Positions 1 through 10,812 of a DNA stretch of 64,000 nt are shown here, piece after piece. The stretch spans positions 2,148,966 to 2,212,965 of the forward strand of contig LSRX01000007.1 of NCBI GenBank assembly GCA_001939145.1, given 5' to 3'. This DNA comes from Symbiodinium microadriaticum (lineage: Eukaryota; Sar; Dinophyceae; Suessiales; Symbiodiniaceae). Below the pieces are notes generated by a model, which saw nothing but the letters and a program-made list of their open reading frames with translations, did not search any database and was not told the origin of the DNA. Made by a program: the position numbers and the translations under genes. Within the stretch, counting starts at the first letter, position 1. Each line of letters starts with the position of its first letter.

Positions 1-3000
1 GCGAAAAGCTCAAAGGCTGAGCCCCGGCCTGCATAGAAGATACCCATGAAAGCCATCATCACACCCTCGAAGTCTGCGACGCCTTCTTTGATCAGGATCG
101 AAGCGACGTAGAAGCCACCTGCCATGATGAAGAACATGATGCCATTGGAGATGCCGAACCCCAATCCGGCGAGGATGTTGCGCCTCCACATGCCGACCAA
201 GGACTTCTCGACCCAGCTCACGTACATGCCTACGAGGCCCTTCTCCACACCCAGTGCCTGCACCGTGCGAGCGTTCATCACCGAGTCCACCACAATCTGG
301 TTGGCATTGGTGATGTTCTCGTTCTCGTTCTTCGAGGCACCGAGCAGCACGAGCATCTGAATGGCCTGCGCTGCGATCATGATCGGGATGGAGCCCAGCA
401 TCACCAGGGACATCTCCCAGCAGTAGACGAAAGCAATCACCAGGCCTACCAGCAAGGAGCTCATGGCCGCGGCCTTGGCCTGCACGGACTTGCACAAGGT
501 CGTCACCCGGAAGGCCCACAGCTCCAAAGCTTTAGACAGCATGCCGGGGGTGTTGGCCGGATCATCATGGAAGCCCACCTGAGCTCACGTGCAACCGACA
601 CGCCGAAGTGCACCCCGAACCTCTTCTTAGATTCTCCCCTCCCGGCCCCCCGGCCCCCCCGCCCGCCTCCTGACGGAACATGCCCGTGAGGATCGCCACG
701 CGAAGGCGTTGTGTCATGGCCTCGCCAAGGATGGAGAAGCAGCCGTGGGAGACTGTGGAGCCGATAAAGGCACTGACGCCGATGATCACGAAAGTCAAGG
801 CCATTAGCTCCAAGTCGGCCCTCATCTCCTCCTTGTCTGGCTTGAAGAAGCCACTCATCGAGCCGACCAACGCAATCGTGCACACCGGCATCGCGGAGCC
901 ATCCACCACGGCACCAAGGATGGCAGGAATGAAGAAAGGCCACTCCGGTCTGTTGTAGCTCAGCAGTCGTCTCATGGGAACCTTGTAATTCTTCGAGATC
1001 TCTTTCTCGCGATTCGCTTCTGCATCCTTCTCTCGCTTCACACGCTGGGTCTCCGACTCGCCGGAATTCGTGGAGGAGCGCCTCACGACGTTCTGCGCAG
1101 TGTGGTCATTGCTGATGGCGGCCGCATCCTTCTCTTCATCCTCTGCTTTGTGGGAGGATTCCTGTGCAGCAACCAGGGCATAGTAAGTGCCCTTCTTCTC
1201 CATCAGGGAAGCATGATTTCCATGCTCCACCAATGTCCCACGGCTCATCACGTAAATGAGGTCAGAGTTGCGCACCGTACTGAGGCGGTGGGCAATGCTC
1301 ACAATTCCCAAGCCATCGGCCGTGTTCGCGCTGATGCTGTCGATGGTGGCCTGGATCATCTTCTCGGAGGTGTTGTCAAGAGCACTGGTCGCCTCGTCCA
1401 AGAACAGGAAGGAAGCTTTCTTCAGCAAGGCCCTGGCAATCGCGATGCGCTGCTTCTGACCTCCGGACAGCTGGCCTCCCCCGGAACCAACAAAAGTGTT
1501 GTATTTTTCAGGCAGGTTGTCGACAAAGCCCAGCTGAGCGTCATTGCAGGCCTTCACGAAGTCCTCCTTGCTGGCGGAAGGGTTGCCTTGCATGATGTTG
1601 TGTCGGATGGAGCTGGCAAACAGAACAGGCTCCTGGCCCACATAGCCGATGCAGCGGCGTATGGCCGAGATCTTGAAGCTTGTCATGTTCTGGCCGTTCA
1701 CCAGCACAGCCCCGGAGTCCGGGTCGTAGAAACGCTCCAACAAAGCCATCACCGTGGACTTCCCCGAGCCGGACTCACCGACCACTGCGACCTTCTGCCC
1801 GCGCTGGATGCTAAGGGAAAGGCCGTTCAGGACCTTCACATCGGGGCGAGCTGGATAGGTGAAGTGCACATTCTCGAAATCGAACTTCTCGATGCTGCTG
1901 ATGTCCTGGCGCTTGTCCTCCACACGGCATTGGATGTCGGGCTTGTTCTCCAGGGCGCGGAAGAAGCGACCGGCTGCCGTCTGCGCTGCCTTCATGGCCT
2001 TGAGGCTTGGATCCAAGTTGCCAATCATGAAGCTTCCAATGAAAATGCAGAAGAAGATGGCCATGATCGTGCCGGGCTCCCAAAGCTTTCCGGTGGCTGG
2101 GTTCAACTCTTCGTTGTACCGGAGGGTCATGCCGAACCAGAAGGCCAAGCCGTATCCCAAGAAGATGATCATCATGGTGTAACCCATGCCCGCGCCGACC
2201 TTGAAGCCATTCTTCACCCCGCCACGGCGCGTCTCCACCAGTGCAGCAGAGAACTTCTTCAGTTCGCGGTGCTCGCCGCCGAAGGCCACGACGGTGCGCA
2301 TGGCATTCCTTACATACTTCAAAAAATAAGCCAGGGAAATCAAGGGGTTAAACCCTTTCAGACTACTACGACGCCGTGTTATAAGAACCCAAGACATGGA
2401 AAGGTTGGGTATATTGGGGATCCAAGATTCAGGCACTCCTCCACCACGGCCGAAGCCTTGGCGTACCAGCTCTGGGACTCGTTCTGGATCTCCTGGACGG
2501 CTTTTCCCATGAAGGCGGCGCCGACGCCCATGAAGGGCAGAATGGAGCACATCACCAATGCGATGAGCCAGCCCATTCCGAAGGCACAGCCGAAGCCGCC
2601 CATGAAGGCGGAAATGGCCATCATCCCGTTTCCGAATTTGTCTCCGAAAGCATCCTGGATCTTCTCCAAGTCGTCGTTGATCTCGGCAGGCAGGGCCGCG
2701 ACCTCCTTGGTGTCGAACCAACTTACGTCCTGGTGCAGCACCGTGTCGAAGTAGAGCACTCGGTACTTGAAGGCCTGCTTCTCGGCGAAGATCTTGAAGC
2801 AGGCTCCCTGCAAGAAGGCTGCAAATGTCGCGCCGACGCCCACGAGCATCATGGTGATGCACAGCTCCTCCATCTGGCTCATCATGCCATCCATAGCACC
2901 CAACATCTGCTCGGGCGTGAAGGACTCTGCACCTCCCGTCGCCTCGCCCATGCCATCGATCAGGTCCCCGAAGACGATGCACAGCAAAGGCTGGGACAGG

Positions 3001-3185
3001 CCGTTCCCAATGGCCCCCAAGCATCCGACGAGCAGCACGACGACTTCGACGAAGTCCATCATAGAGAAAAGCTTGCAGAGAGAGGCAGCTGGGATCTTGT
3101 TCTTGGTCTGCACCTCCTCCGTCTCGACTTTGGCTTCGACTTGCACCATCTCATCGTCGGCGTCATCTGCCTGATTGCTCGCCAT
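1..3185 (-). CDS. ABCB-type (P-glycoprotein/MDR-like) ABC transporter, 3' end outside window
   Basis: Predicted ATP-driven membrane exporter of the full-size ABCB family; the substrate cannot be told from sequence. I read three exons: 3185-2431, 2308-667 and 578-1 (runs off the edge), giving about 991 residues in one frame. Order seen: TMD1 (about residues 45-330), NBD1 with Walker A GESGSGKST (about 430), Q-loop VGQEPVLF (about 475), signature LSGGQ (about 543), Walker B LFLDEA (about 555) and H-loop IAHRLST (about 592), then an acidic/basic linker and TMD2. The joined exons read EECL-NAMRTV and FRQE-VGFHDD, in register with ABCB proteins. NBD2 must lie left of the window. The start is the MASNQADDADDE methionine; an in-frame upstream ATG at 3209 is possible. 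Family assignment is firm; exon edges are my inference. Confidence 0.93.
579..666 (-). other. Intron 2 of the ABC transporter (GC-AG)
   Basis: An 88-nt intron. The exon ends in codons for FRQE, the donor reads GCGGGC, and the acceptor CTCAG precedes GTGGGC, which restores the VGFHDDP motif at the start of TMD2. Phase 0. The 5' half is a G-rich tract. Confidence 0.75.
2309..2430 (-). other. Intron 1 of the ABC transporter (GA-AG)
   Basis: A 122-nt intron interrupts the conserved EEVLxAxRTV region. Joining CT to GAATGCC restores the frame exactly. The donor then reads GA and the acceptor AG|G. GAAT occurs at both the donor and the downstream exon start, so the exact cut can slide by a few bases. 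GA donors are known in dinoflagellate nuclear genes. Confidence 0.8.
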
Positions 3186-3338
3186 CCTCCGCGAGCCTTC
3201 AAGAAGCAAAACCGGTCGGAAGGGACTTGAACTACACTACACTCTGACTTTGAGCACCTCACACGTTCACATGGTACTAGGGCACCAACACAAGGGCTGC
3301 CCTCGCGGCATGCAGCAATCCGCTGCTTACGCGGATTG
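3136..3338 (-). repeat. First copy of duplicated ABC-gene 5' end
   Basis: Covers the first coding residues of the transporter and about 150 bp upstream. It is repeated with scattered differences at 3680-3886. Confidence 0.85.
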
Positions 3339-3678
3339 GCCAAGCCAGGAAACCAAACTGTGGGAGGCTGGCTCCAGTCGAGCTTTGAATGTGCGAACTT
3401 CGCGGCGGAAACATGCTCTACTCCTACGGTGATGTCAATGTAAAGGGAACCCGACAGCACCCAAAGCGTACTTTCTCCCCGCTGAGAGTTGAGGTGTGCC
3501 AACGGCGAGAGAGCAGCCTTGAACCGCTTCAAGCCGTGTCGAAGCTGACGAAAGCTGTACATTTGGGGGGGACCCTCCAAGCAAGCGTCCCAATCCGGCG
3601 AGGTCTCCGGTGATTTTTGCGGCTGCGGAGAAAGCAAGCTCCCCCGCGCCACCCCTGGGACCTTTCCTGCTGGGCTGC
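3186..3678. other. 5' flank of the ABC transporter gene
   Basis: No gene is supported here. It should contain the promoter and trans-splice acceptor of the minus-strand transporter. I see no TATA box. Overlapping frames on both strands lack recognisable motifs. Confidence 0.4.
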
Positions 3679-3679
3679 N
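3679..3679. other. Single-N contig join
   Basis: One N between the ABC 5' flank and a second copy of the ABC gene start; probably an unresolved contig overlap. Confidence 0.7.
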
Positions 3680-3886
3680 TCGACTTGCACCATCTCATCG
3701 TCGGCGTCATCTGCCTGATTGCTCGCCATCCTCCGCGAGCCCTCAAGAAGGAAAACCGGCCGGAAGGGACTTGAACTACACTACACTCTGACTTTGAGCA
3801 CCACCTCACACGGTCACATGGTACTGCGGCACTAAAAGAAGGGCTGCCCTCGCGGCATGCAGCAATCCGCTGCTTACGCAGATTAG
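3680..3886 (-). pseudogene. Truncated second copy of the ABC-transporter 5' end
   Basis: Roughly 95% identical to 3136-3338. It encodes the same opening residues (MASNQADDADDEMVQV) and then stops at the single N at 3679. It may be the start of a paralogue, an alternative haplotype placed beside the first, or a genuine partial tandem duplication. No more of the gene is present on this side. Confidence 0.6.
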
Positions 3887-4107
3887 AATGATTAGAAGTC
3901 GCCCCGCTCGGATCCTGTCGCTCAACTACAGCGGCTCCTGATCTTGCAATTCGAACAATTGCGAACTTTCCGCAACTTCGCAAAGGTTGCGGCCCTCAAC
4001 CCAAAGCAGGATCCCACAGAGCCTTCCGGATTGGCAACGCATGTAGGTATGTCTTTTTCCCTCTCGCTCTGCCGAGGCGGCGAGGTGACTATGGCCAACC
4101 GGCTCAG

Positions 4108-4146
4108 TATGTATGTCAATGTGTATGTGCATATATATATATATAC

Positions 4147-4177
<31 letters not shown>

Positions 4178-4320
4178 TGTATGCATGTATGTATGTATGT
4201 ACGTACGTACGTATGCATGTATGTATGTACGCACGTACGTGTGTGTGTGCATATGTATGTATGCATGTATGCATGTATGTATGTATGTATGTATGTATGT
4301 ACATACACACACACACACAC
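4108..4320. repeat. GTAT/TGCA/AC microsatellite cluster
   Basis: Mainly GTAT tetranucleotide repeats interrupted by GCAT and GTAC variants, with an (AT)n run near 4133-4146 and an (AC)n run at 4302-4320. The Tyr/Met/Cys- and His/Thr-rich translations across it are artefacts. Confidence 0.95.
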
Positions 4321-4466
4321 GCATGAATGTGCATGTTTGCGGTAACTGAACGACCTACGTATGCGTGGTTCCATATGTAAAAATGTATGTACGTATGCAT
4401 GTACGAACAAAAACATCCAAAAGAGGAAGCAGCGGAGACAGACAAACAGACTTGTGGGCAGGCAGG

Positions 4467-4643
4467 CAGAAGAGAAAGTGAAAAGGTAACAAAAGCAGGA
4501 ATAAGTTAAGCACAGCGAGAAACATGAATGATTCATTACAGCAGGCCGCATGTAACAGAAGAGAAAGAGAAAGGTAACAAAAGCAGGAATAAGTTAAGCA
4601 CAGCGAGAAACATGGATGATTCATTACAGCAGGTCGCATGTAA
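4467..4643. repeat. 88-bp tandem duplication (two copies)
   Basis: Two adjacent copies, 4467-4555 and 4556-4643, sharing a purine-rich start and an ATTCATTACAGCAGG core. They differ by a few substitutions and one single-base indel. Confidence 0.9.
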
Positions 4644-4822
4644 ATACAATGACATCCCATCCACACAATTATTCGGCAATGTGCAACTGCGTTGGAAGGA
4701 AAGCAACACCTGAACTGTTGTTCGCGGTGCTCTTGCTCCTAGTACTACCATCAAACATCAGCCAAGCAGAACTGGCCTGAGGCCTGCTAGCATGCCAACA
4801 CCCAGTGCAGGTGCACCTGGTT

Positions 4823-5695
4823 TCATTCTGCAGGGCGACCGGTGCCAAGGAACACCTCTGCCCTCCATACGTCACGCTGACCACTGTCGTTTGAACCGAA
4901 GCAGATCACTTCTCCGCTGGCGCAAACTGCACAAGTGTGCCCAGCACCAGCGCTCACGGCCACGACCGTCCCGAGGTCCCTTGGCACATTGCACTGGCCC
5001 TCTGTGTTGTCTCCGAAGCATTCAAGTTGCCCAGTGCGGGCACTCACGGCGCAGGTGTGTGCTGCACCGGCAGAGACGACCTTGACAGGTCCGAGGTCTT
5101 GTGGCACGTCGCATTGGCCATGCGTGTCATCTCCAAAGCAAACCAGTTCACCATTCGCCTTCACCGCGCAACTGTGTCCCGAGCCGGCCGAGGTCTGCAC
5201 CACAACGCCAAGTGTCTCTGGTACGTTGCACTGGCCCTGCCGGTTGTCTCCGAAACACACCAGCCCGCCATTGGCCGTTACTGTGCAGGTATGAGCTGTG
5301 CCTGCCGACACCATCGCAACAGCCCCCAGATCCGAGGGCAGCAGAACCGGACCATCATCGCCAGAGCCAAAGCACGCCATCTGCCCATCCGTTTTAATTG
5401 CACAGGTGTGGTAGTTGCCGACCGCCACGTCCAGGACCGCTCCGAGGCTTTCTGGCACATCGCACTGGCCATATTCGTTTTCCCCGAAACAGACCAACTG
5501 CCCACTTACCTGTACCGCGCATGTGTGGGACTTCCCTGTAGATACAGAAAGAACGGGCCCCAAGTCTGCAGGCACGCTGCACTGACCATACCTGTTGTTC
5601 CCGAAGCAGAACAACTGCCCCTGTGCACTGATCACACAGGTATGTCTCTCTCCAGCTTCTGCACCAGCTAAACTGTCGGAAACGGCTGCCTGCAT
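4823..5695 (-). CDS. RCC1/BLIP-II-type repeat protein
   Basis: About 290 residues consisting almost entirely of seven tandem repeats of about 38-39 residues. Each has the pattern HTCA, then G-x-L-x-CFG, then GQC-x-VP, then LG-x-V. This is the RCC1/BLIP-II beta-propeller class; seven repeats could close one propeller. Such domains mediate protein-protein binding, and no partner or enzyme domain is visible. The ATG at 5695 is the first methionine. The same frame is open upstream to a TGA and encodes a hydrophobic stretch (VACLVIV), so an upstream exon with a signal peptide is possible. The last repeat degenerates after GQRDV, where a GTATGG donor-like site at 4870 may end the exon. Confidence 0.85.
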   Translation of the reverse strand: MQAAVSDSLAGAEAGERHTCVISAQGQLFCFGNNRYGQCSVPADLGPVLSVSTGKSHTCAVQVSGQLVCFGENEYGQCDVPESLGAVLDVAVGNYHTCAIKTDGQMACFGSGDDGPVLLPSDLGAVAMVSAGTAHTCTVTANGGLVCFGDNRQGQCNVPETLGVVVQTSAGSGHSCAVKANGELVCFGDDTHGQCDVPQDLGPVKVVSAGAAHTCAVSARTGQLECFGDNTEGQCNVPRDLGTVVAVSAGAGHTCAVCASGEVICFGSNDSGQRDVWRAEVFLGTGRPAE

Positions 5696-5891
5696 CACGA
5701 TGACCAGGCACGCGACGCTTCGCTGCTTCAGCCACCAACTGATGCCTTGCCTTTCTCACATGAAGACATGAAGAACACATCAAACGAGAACCCCTATATA
5801 GCCTGTATAGTTTTTCTGATGCAGGCTTTCTCAAACTTTGCAGCCCCTTCTTCTGGGTCCTGGCAACAGGAATCCTACTATGCTCTCCCAA

Positions 5892-6960
5892 GATCCTAGA
5901 CCAACGTCAACCATAACAACTAAAACCCCACCACACCGTAATATTAACACCCAACCACTCTCCCATCCACCGGCCTTCGCCAGAGACGAGGGCCACTAAA
6001 GCTGCCGCCTCCAAGTTTTCGCTTCTGAAAAAAAACTATATGGGCTGCTATAAAAGCTAGTATATGGGCCCTGGTAAGAGCTATGACATGTGTGTTGTTA
6101 TAAGAATAAACCATGTGTGCATGTTCCCAGTTTGCAGGAATAAAGTCGTGCGATTGTCAGTATGCTTGTGTGCTGTTGTGAAACCCCTCATAGGTAGGTT
6201 ATACTGCAATGCTACCTATTGAAAATAAAGTGGAAACTCACAGACACGCGCCAACTCAAAACATAAGGAAATCCCAATCCTAAATCCTTAGCAGCCTTAG
6301 CCCAAAACCCTACACCCAAACCCCAAATGCTAAATACAAAAATTGGCTCGGGTCTGACACGATTTGGGTAGATTAAGCTTTTGGGCTCTTAAAAGCTGCC
6401 TGAATCATTGGCACTTCGGACTCCTTACTATAGTGAATACCTCCTTACTATACGGGTCATTACAGCGGTTCCTATAAGGGCTGGTAGAAGGTTGGGCATA
6501 AGGCTCATCGCGTTTACAATGATCGAGTCGAGGCCCCAACAGCTGGACAGGGTTTCGACTGTCACGACTCGCACAAGACAGGCAAGGCTAGGGGCTTTGG
6601 CTTTGCTTTTCCATCTGCTGTTACGAGTAATTAGCAGACAGAAACCCCTCTATCAGCGCTTTTGGTTTAGGGCTAGACTAGGGCTTCTCACGGCCGAGGG
6701 CCCAAGAGTCTGACATCGGGTTCCCTCCTCGCAGCAGTCGCCCTGGAGTAGGCCGGCCAAGGGAGCCCGCAGCGCTCCAGCCGTGCCCAGTCATGAGAAG
6801 CTCAAGGCTAGGAAACGGTGTCTGACAGTGAAGGGTGCAAGGTTCCACTGCATTCTTGCCTCCCTTATAGCTAGGTCAGTGAAGATATGTGAAGACATTA
6901 GTGGTTAAGTACTGTGCTGGGAATGTCCAGATCAACGTGAAGACATTCAAGCCTGGAACA
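5892..6960. other. No gene seen
   Basis: AT-richer DNA with short direct repeats (TATATGGGC near 6040-6070, TCCTTACTATA near 6422-6450) and a degenerate CCCTAAA-like stretch near 6280-6330. No convincing coding frame. Confidence 0.5.
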
Positions 6961-6968
6961 TTTGGGCC

Positions 6969-7193
6969 ATGTCGAACGCAGAACCGGCGTTGCTAGAAAG
7001 AGTCGAAGAACTTCTCGACGGTCACAACAAGCCAAAGCTCCGGTGTCCTATTGTCTTTAGCAGGGGGCCCCTGGAGGAGAGCGTGAACTCGCGTGGTACA
7101 CTTGGTCGAACTGTTGAGGTAAAATCCCTGGCCAAGCGCCTGAGCGCGTGCACGCAGCGTACAACAATAGCACAATACAAGAATGCCGCCTAA
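6969..7193 (+). CDS. Hypothetical small ORF or first exon
   Basis: 74 codons from an ATG at 6969. The first 27 residues (MSNAEPALLERVEELLDG onward) look like a helical N-terminus; the rest is less protein-like, so this may be a first exon with a donor after about residue 27. No homologue recognised. Confidence 0.25.
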   Translation: MSNAEPALLERVEELLDGHNKPKLRCPIVFSRGPLEESVNSRGTLGRTVEVKSLAKRLSACTQRTTIAQYKNAA

Positions 7194-7639
7194 CCTGCCT
7201 CCAGAAAGAATCCCGTGCTCCATTAGTTGAAGGGTTATGGACCGATTTCCTGAGGTACGACCTGCCCCGTGCAAAGATGCAGATCTGGCCTGAAGCCGGT
7301 GGCACAAGCGGCCCACAGCGGCAATTGGGCAGGGATTCCGACGAAGCACAAGGCCGCGCGAGCTGATGTGGCTGCGGGCATGGCAGACTTGAAAGGCGAG
7401 ACTGACGAGGCATCTCACTGGCCGCCCACATTATGATCATTAGGGATCGTCCCCCCACGCCACTGCAAGGCTTCCAGCAGAAGCTGAGGGCAGAGCCTTC
7501 TCCTGGAAGCGCAGGGTCGACTCGCCCACGAAGGCGATGCTCTCCATCTGTCCGGCTGGAGATCTCTAGAGTGTGCTTGGGTACACTTACATCTAGAGAG
7601 ATGGATAGGATGGACGGATGGATATCTTGCACGCTGGCT
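7194..7639. other. No gene seen
   Basis: Non-coding on both strands as far as I can judge. An ATCTAGAGA motif recurs around 7562-7600. Confidence 0.4.
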
Positions 7640-8040
7640 CATCTATCGAGCTTCTTCGTGTCGCTCTGCTTCGTTCTCCGCCTCTCTCGCTCTCTTTCTT
7701 TCGGTAGGGCTATGGCGAAGAGGGGAGATTCCCCCCTTGCCCTTCTTTCTTTTCTTTCTGCAGGGCGTCGGGGTCGGTTGTCCCGACCCTCAGGCCTTCG
7801 GCCCGCCCCACCACCCATTGTTTTCTTGAGTGGCAGGCATTGGGGCCCCCGCTGACCGCGGCAACAAGCTCGCTCTCTCTTTCTTTCTTTCGGCAGGGCT
7901 AGGGGCAAGAGGGTTTCCTCTCTCTCTCTCTCTCCCGGGCATGGGGACGCGTTACCGTCCCCGGGCCAAAATGCCCACCCGAACATATTGTTCAGGCCTC
8001 TCTCTCTCTTTGCTTTGCTTTGCTTTGCTCCGGGGAAGAG
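7640..8040. repeat. Pyrimidine-rich low-complexity repeats
   Basis: Three imperfect copies of a CTTTCTTTC tract followed by GGCAGGGC or GTAGGGC, near 7690, 7745 and 7880. The last leads into a (TC)n run near 7918-7934. The polypyrimidine-plus-AG pattern resembles 3' splice sites, but no exon can be defended. Confidence 0.6.
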
Positions 8041-9448
8041 GAGTGGGCAGGCCCCACCCCCCGCGCTCCAGGCGCCCCCCCTCCAACATGTTGTTGGTGT
8101 GGGGTGTTTGTACGCCGGTTCGTTGGTGAGAAAGCGAGTTCGGGGTAAACGCCACCGTGGAGGCAGGTACAACAAGAAAGAGCAAGCCAGGTTAAACACA
8201 GTGTTCAGCCCTCACGGTGGGTGCCCCTTGTCCTACAGCAAACCAACCTGACCTGCCTTCGCCCCGCCTGTATCCCGAACAGAAGCCTCAACCCAGCAAG
8301 CACTGCCTCGACCTTCCACTCAACCCTGAAACCTGGTGACTTTCAACTCGGGTGCTCCGCTCGCAGCAACAGTCAGCAAACACTTAACACCAATCTTGTG
8401 AAGGCAGCGGAGGTCCTGTGAGCTGGTGCCCCTAGCCTATGTGTCGAAGGCCGCGTGCACTCTACGGCGGCGGTGGCTTTGTCCGCTCTCACTTTCGCTC
8501 AGGTCTGCTTCTCCCTGTGGTGCCAGCGCCGTTCGCCACTGCGTTGTGTGCGGATGCCACGGGACTGTGTCGGCCTCCGCGCTGTCTGGTTCCTCCGCTA
8601 TGGCTTGGCAGTCTGTCTCTCTCTCTCTCTCTCTGATGGAACAAGAAATCACCCCCAAAAGGATGGGTCCCACAAAGGATGCCATGGGCCAGTTCGGGTG
8701 GTATGGCAGCAACAATCACACCGGGCATCTGTGCACTTAAAGTCTAAGAGTCCGCCAGCAAGACACTGGCTGTCACATGCTGTCACCCATCCAAGTTCTC
8801 GCGGGCTGGTAGGCTGCATCTTGCTGCTTCTTTGCCTTCTTCGCGGATGCAACCGGAGCATCCGATCTTTCTCGAGGCTTCTGTTGTGAACTTGTGCCAC
8901 AAGGACAACTGCGGCATGCTTCAGCGCAGGTCGACGAGGCATGGGGCGTGAGTTTGAAACGGAGGGGAACAGAGCAGCCGAAGCTCTGCAGCGCTGCAGA
9001 GCTTCAGAAAAGCGCGACTGACGCACGGCGCTGCTCCCTCTTGCCCTATACTGCGCTCTACATTTCCCACGTCCGGCCCTGACGTAGACCGGTGCCGGGC
9101 GCCTGTGCATGCGTCCATCCAAAGAGACGCGTCAAAATAAGGCCAGCCAAAAGCCGGAGCCTCTCAAAAAACCGAGGTTGGTTTATGCTGTCTTCATATC
9201 ATGACCCATGGACCCAGGACTCATGACCCCAGCTCCCGAGAGGGCAGCCATGACTTCGCCAAGCAATATAAACTACGAGTACTGTAAAGTCGAACAACAC
9301 TACATTGAAGCTGCATGCGATGGTTGGCCGCAGGGATCTCACGCGACAGCCATCGAATGGCTGGTCCTCACAGACGACAGTCAAAGGTCTGCCTCGCAAC
9401 TGTTTTCATGATCCATCGAACGGCTTCATGCTGTAACCTCTGGTCGAT
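8041..9448. other. Gene-poor stretch
   Basis: Contains a (TC)n run at about 8615-8634 and a perfect palindrome at 8980-9005. No frame has family features. Confidence 0.4.
8980..9005. repeat. Perfect 26-bp palindrome
   Basis: GAAGCTCTGCAGC followed directly by its reverse complement, with no spacer. It could form a cruciform or bind a dimeric protein; no function is known. Confidence 0.9.
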
Positions 9449-9928
9449 CTACAGCAGCCGGCACCACGATTTGAATGCTGTGGTGTTCCAAAACTTCGCT
9501 GCTCCTGATACACGACCATCAAGCCATGATGTCCACGGCGCGAGTGTCCGACGCGTCGTAGAAGAGAGGCCGCAAGTTCTCCTCGACCTTAGCTTCAAGC
9601 GTGTTTTTACTGGGCATGGGGCCATGCCGGCATGATGAGCTGGTTTCCACATGCGGCTCAGAGGACCAGCTCCTTGTTTGCCGGGGCCCGCAGGGTCAGC
9701 GCGATCTCCTGCAGACGGGGCGCTGGCGGAAACCGACGAAATCCGACGGATCTCTTTGGCTCCTGTATAAGGCTGGCATAATGAGCGAAGTTCTCGAAGA
9801 AGCCAATGCTCCTTGGCTGTGTCTTGAATCTCGGGGCCTGTGTAAGCCGGTGCTGCCAACTCCTTGCTTTCAGGCTCCCCTGCTCTGAAGCTATCACATA
9901 TTCTGGCTTCTGCCTCTGCTCCCGCCAA
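9449..9928 (-). CDS. Hypothetical exon region
   Basis: A 159-codon minus frame opens with MAGAEAEARICDSFRAGEPE and is protein-like for about 75 residues. Towards its 3' half a different frame (9527-9618) becomes the more protein-like one (KNTLEAKVEENLRPLFYD). The two may be exons of one gene with unplaced splice sites, or a frameshifted copy. No family recognised. Confidence 0.25.
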   Translation of the reverse strand: MAGAEAEARICDSFRAGEPESKELAAPAYTGPEIQDTAKEHWLLRELRSLCQPYTGAKEIRRISSVSASAPSAGDRADPAGPGKQGAGPLSRMWKPAHHAGMAPCPVKTRLKLRSRRTCGLSSTTRRTLAPWTSWLDGRVSGAAKFWNTTAFKSWCRLL

Positions 9929-10812
9929 AGACGCCTAGGGCCTGGCAGATTCTCGGACGGAGAAGCGCGAGTAAGAAGTTGGACAGAAAAGCTACGTACG
10001 GAACATCAAAAACACTGCATCCCAAGGCACAACTCAGCTCCAATGTTCAGGACATGGATGGTCACCGTGCGGCCACGGTGGGTGCCGAAGTAAGGGTTCT
10101 CGGCGGTGACAGCCTCGGAGGCAACAGTTGAAACGTGTTGAAACCTTCAGCTAATCCCAAGCTCTAAATCCTAAACCCTATAGCAGCTAGGGCATAGGGG
10201 GAGGGCCGTTGACATACTTTCCTTTCCAAGCATACTGCAGGTCCATGTGTCCATGTCTTGCCTCCTTGTCTGGCCTGTGGTCATGCCCATCCAACCCCAC
10301 CGGAAACCCGCCTGGAAGGAGCCGAAGGCAAACACTTTCAAATAGGTGCTTCCTGGCCGGCCGCAGAGCAAGTGCCTTGCGAAGCCTTTTGTGAGAAATG
10401 CCTCTCTGCATACTGATACAGTCAGTCAATCGGCCGGCCAGCCAACCAGGCAGGTACTAGTGGGCAGACAGTCAGCCCGTCAGTCAGTCGTGCTTCCAGC
10501 ATCATATCATATCATATCCCAGCAGTACACACCCACTGGCCTATGGAATATACAGGGTTATAGGAACGTACGAGTACCCAGCATGCTAGCAGACCCTGTC
10601 ACATGTCACTGGCTCGACCGCTGCAGTTACTTCCTTCCATCGGTGTCCTGGCGCCGGCTGCAATGTCTGGAAAGCCCCAAAAGCCGCTTCCACCGCAGCG
10701 GCAGCGGGGAACTCCTAGGCAGAGGGGCATAATAATACAATGCTAGACTTTCAATGCTTGGGGCTGTCCGGGCTTCCTGCTACGAACACCTCTAAGTATC
10801 CGATGACTTCCT
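9929..10812. other. No gene seen
   Basis: Includes a short CAGTCAGT/CGGCCGGC repeat patch (10430-10490) and an ATCAT run (10500-10517). No coding call. Confidence 0.4.

Noticed and set aside
565..2308. Single continuous 819-codon ABC frame
   Set aside because: Reading straight through gives non-homologous residues at both ends; ABCB register requires the two introns.
1102..2754. 550-codon plus-strand frame
   Set aside because: It is the antisense shadow of the ABC transporter, whose NBD motifs are unmistakable on the minus strand.
3922..4551. Long Thr/His/Tyr- and Met/Tyr/Cys-rich frames on both strands
   Set aside because: They translate the GTAT/AC microsatellite; every frame is open because the repeat lacks stops.
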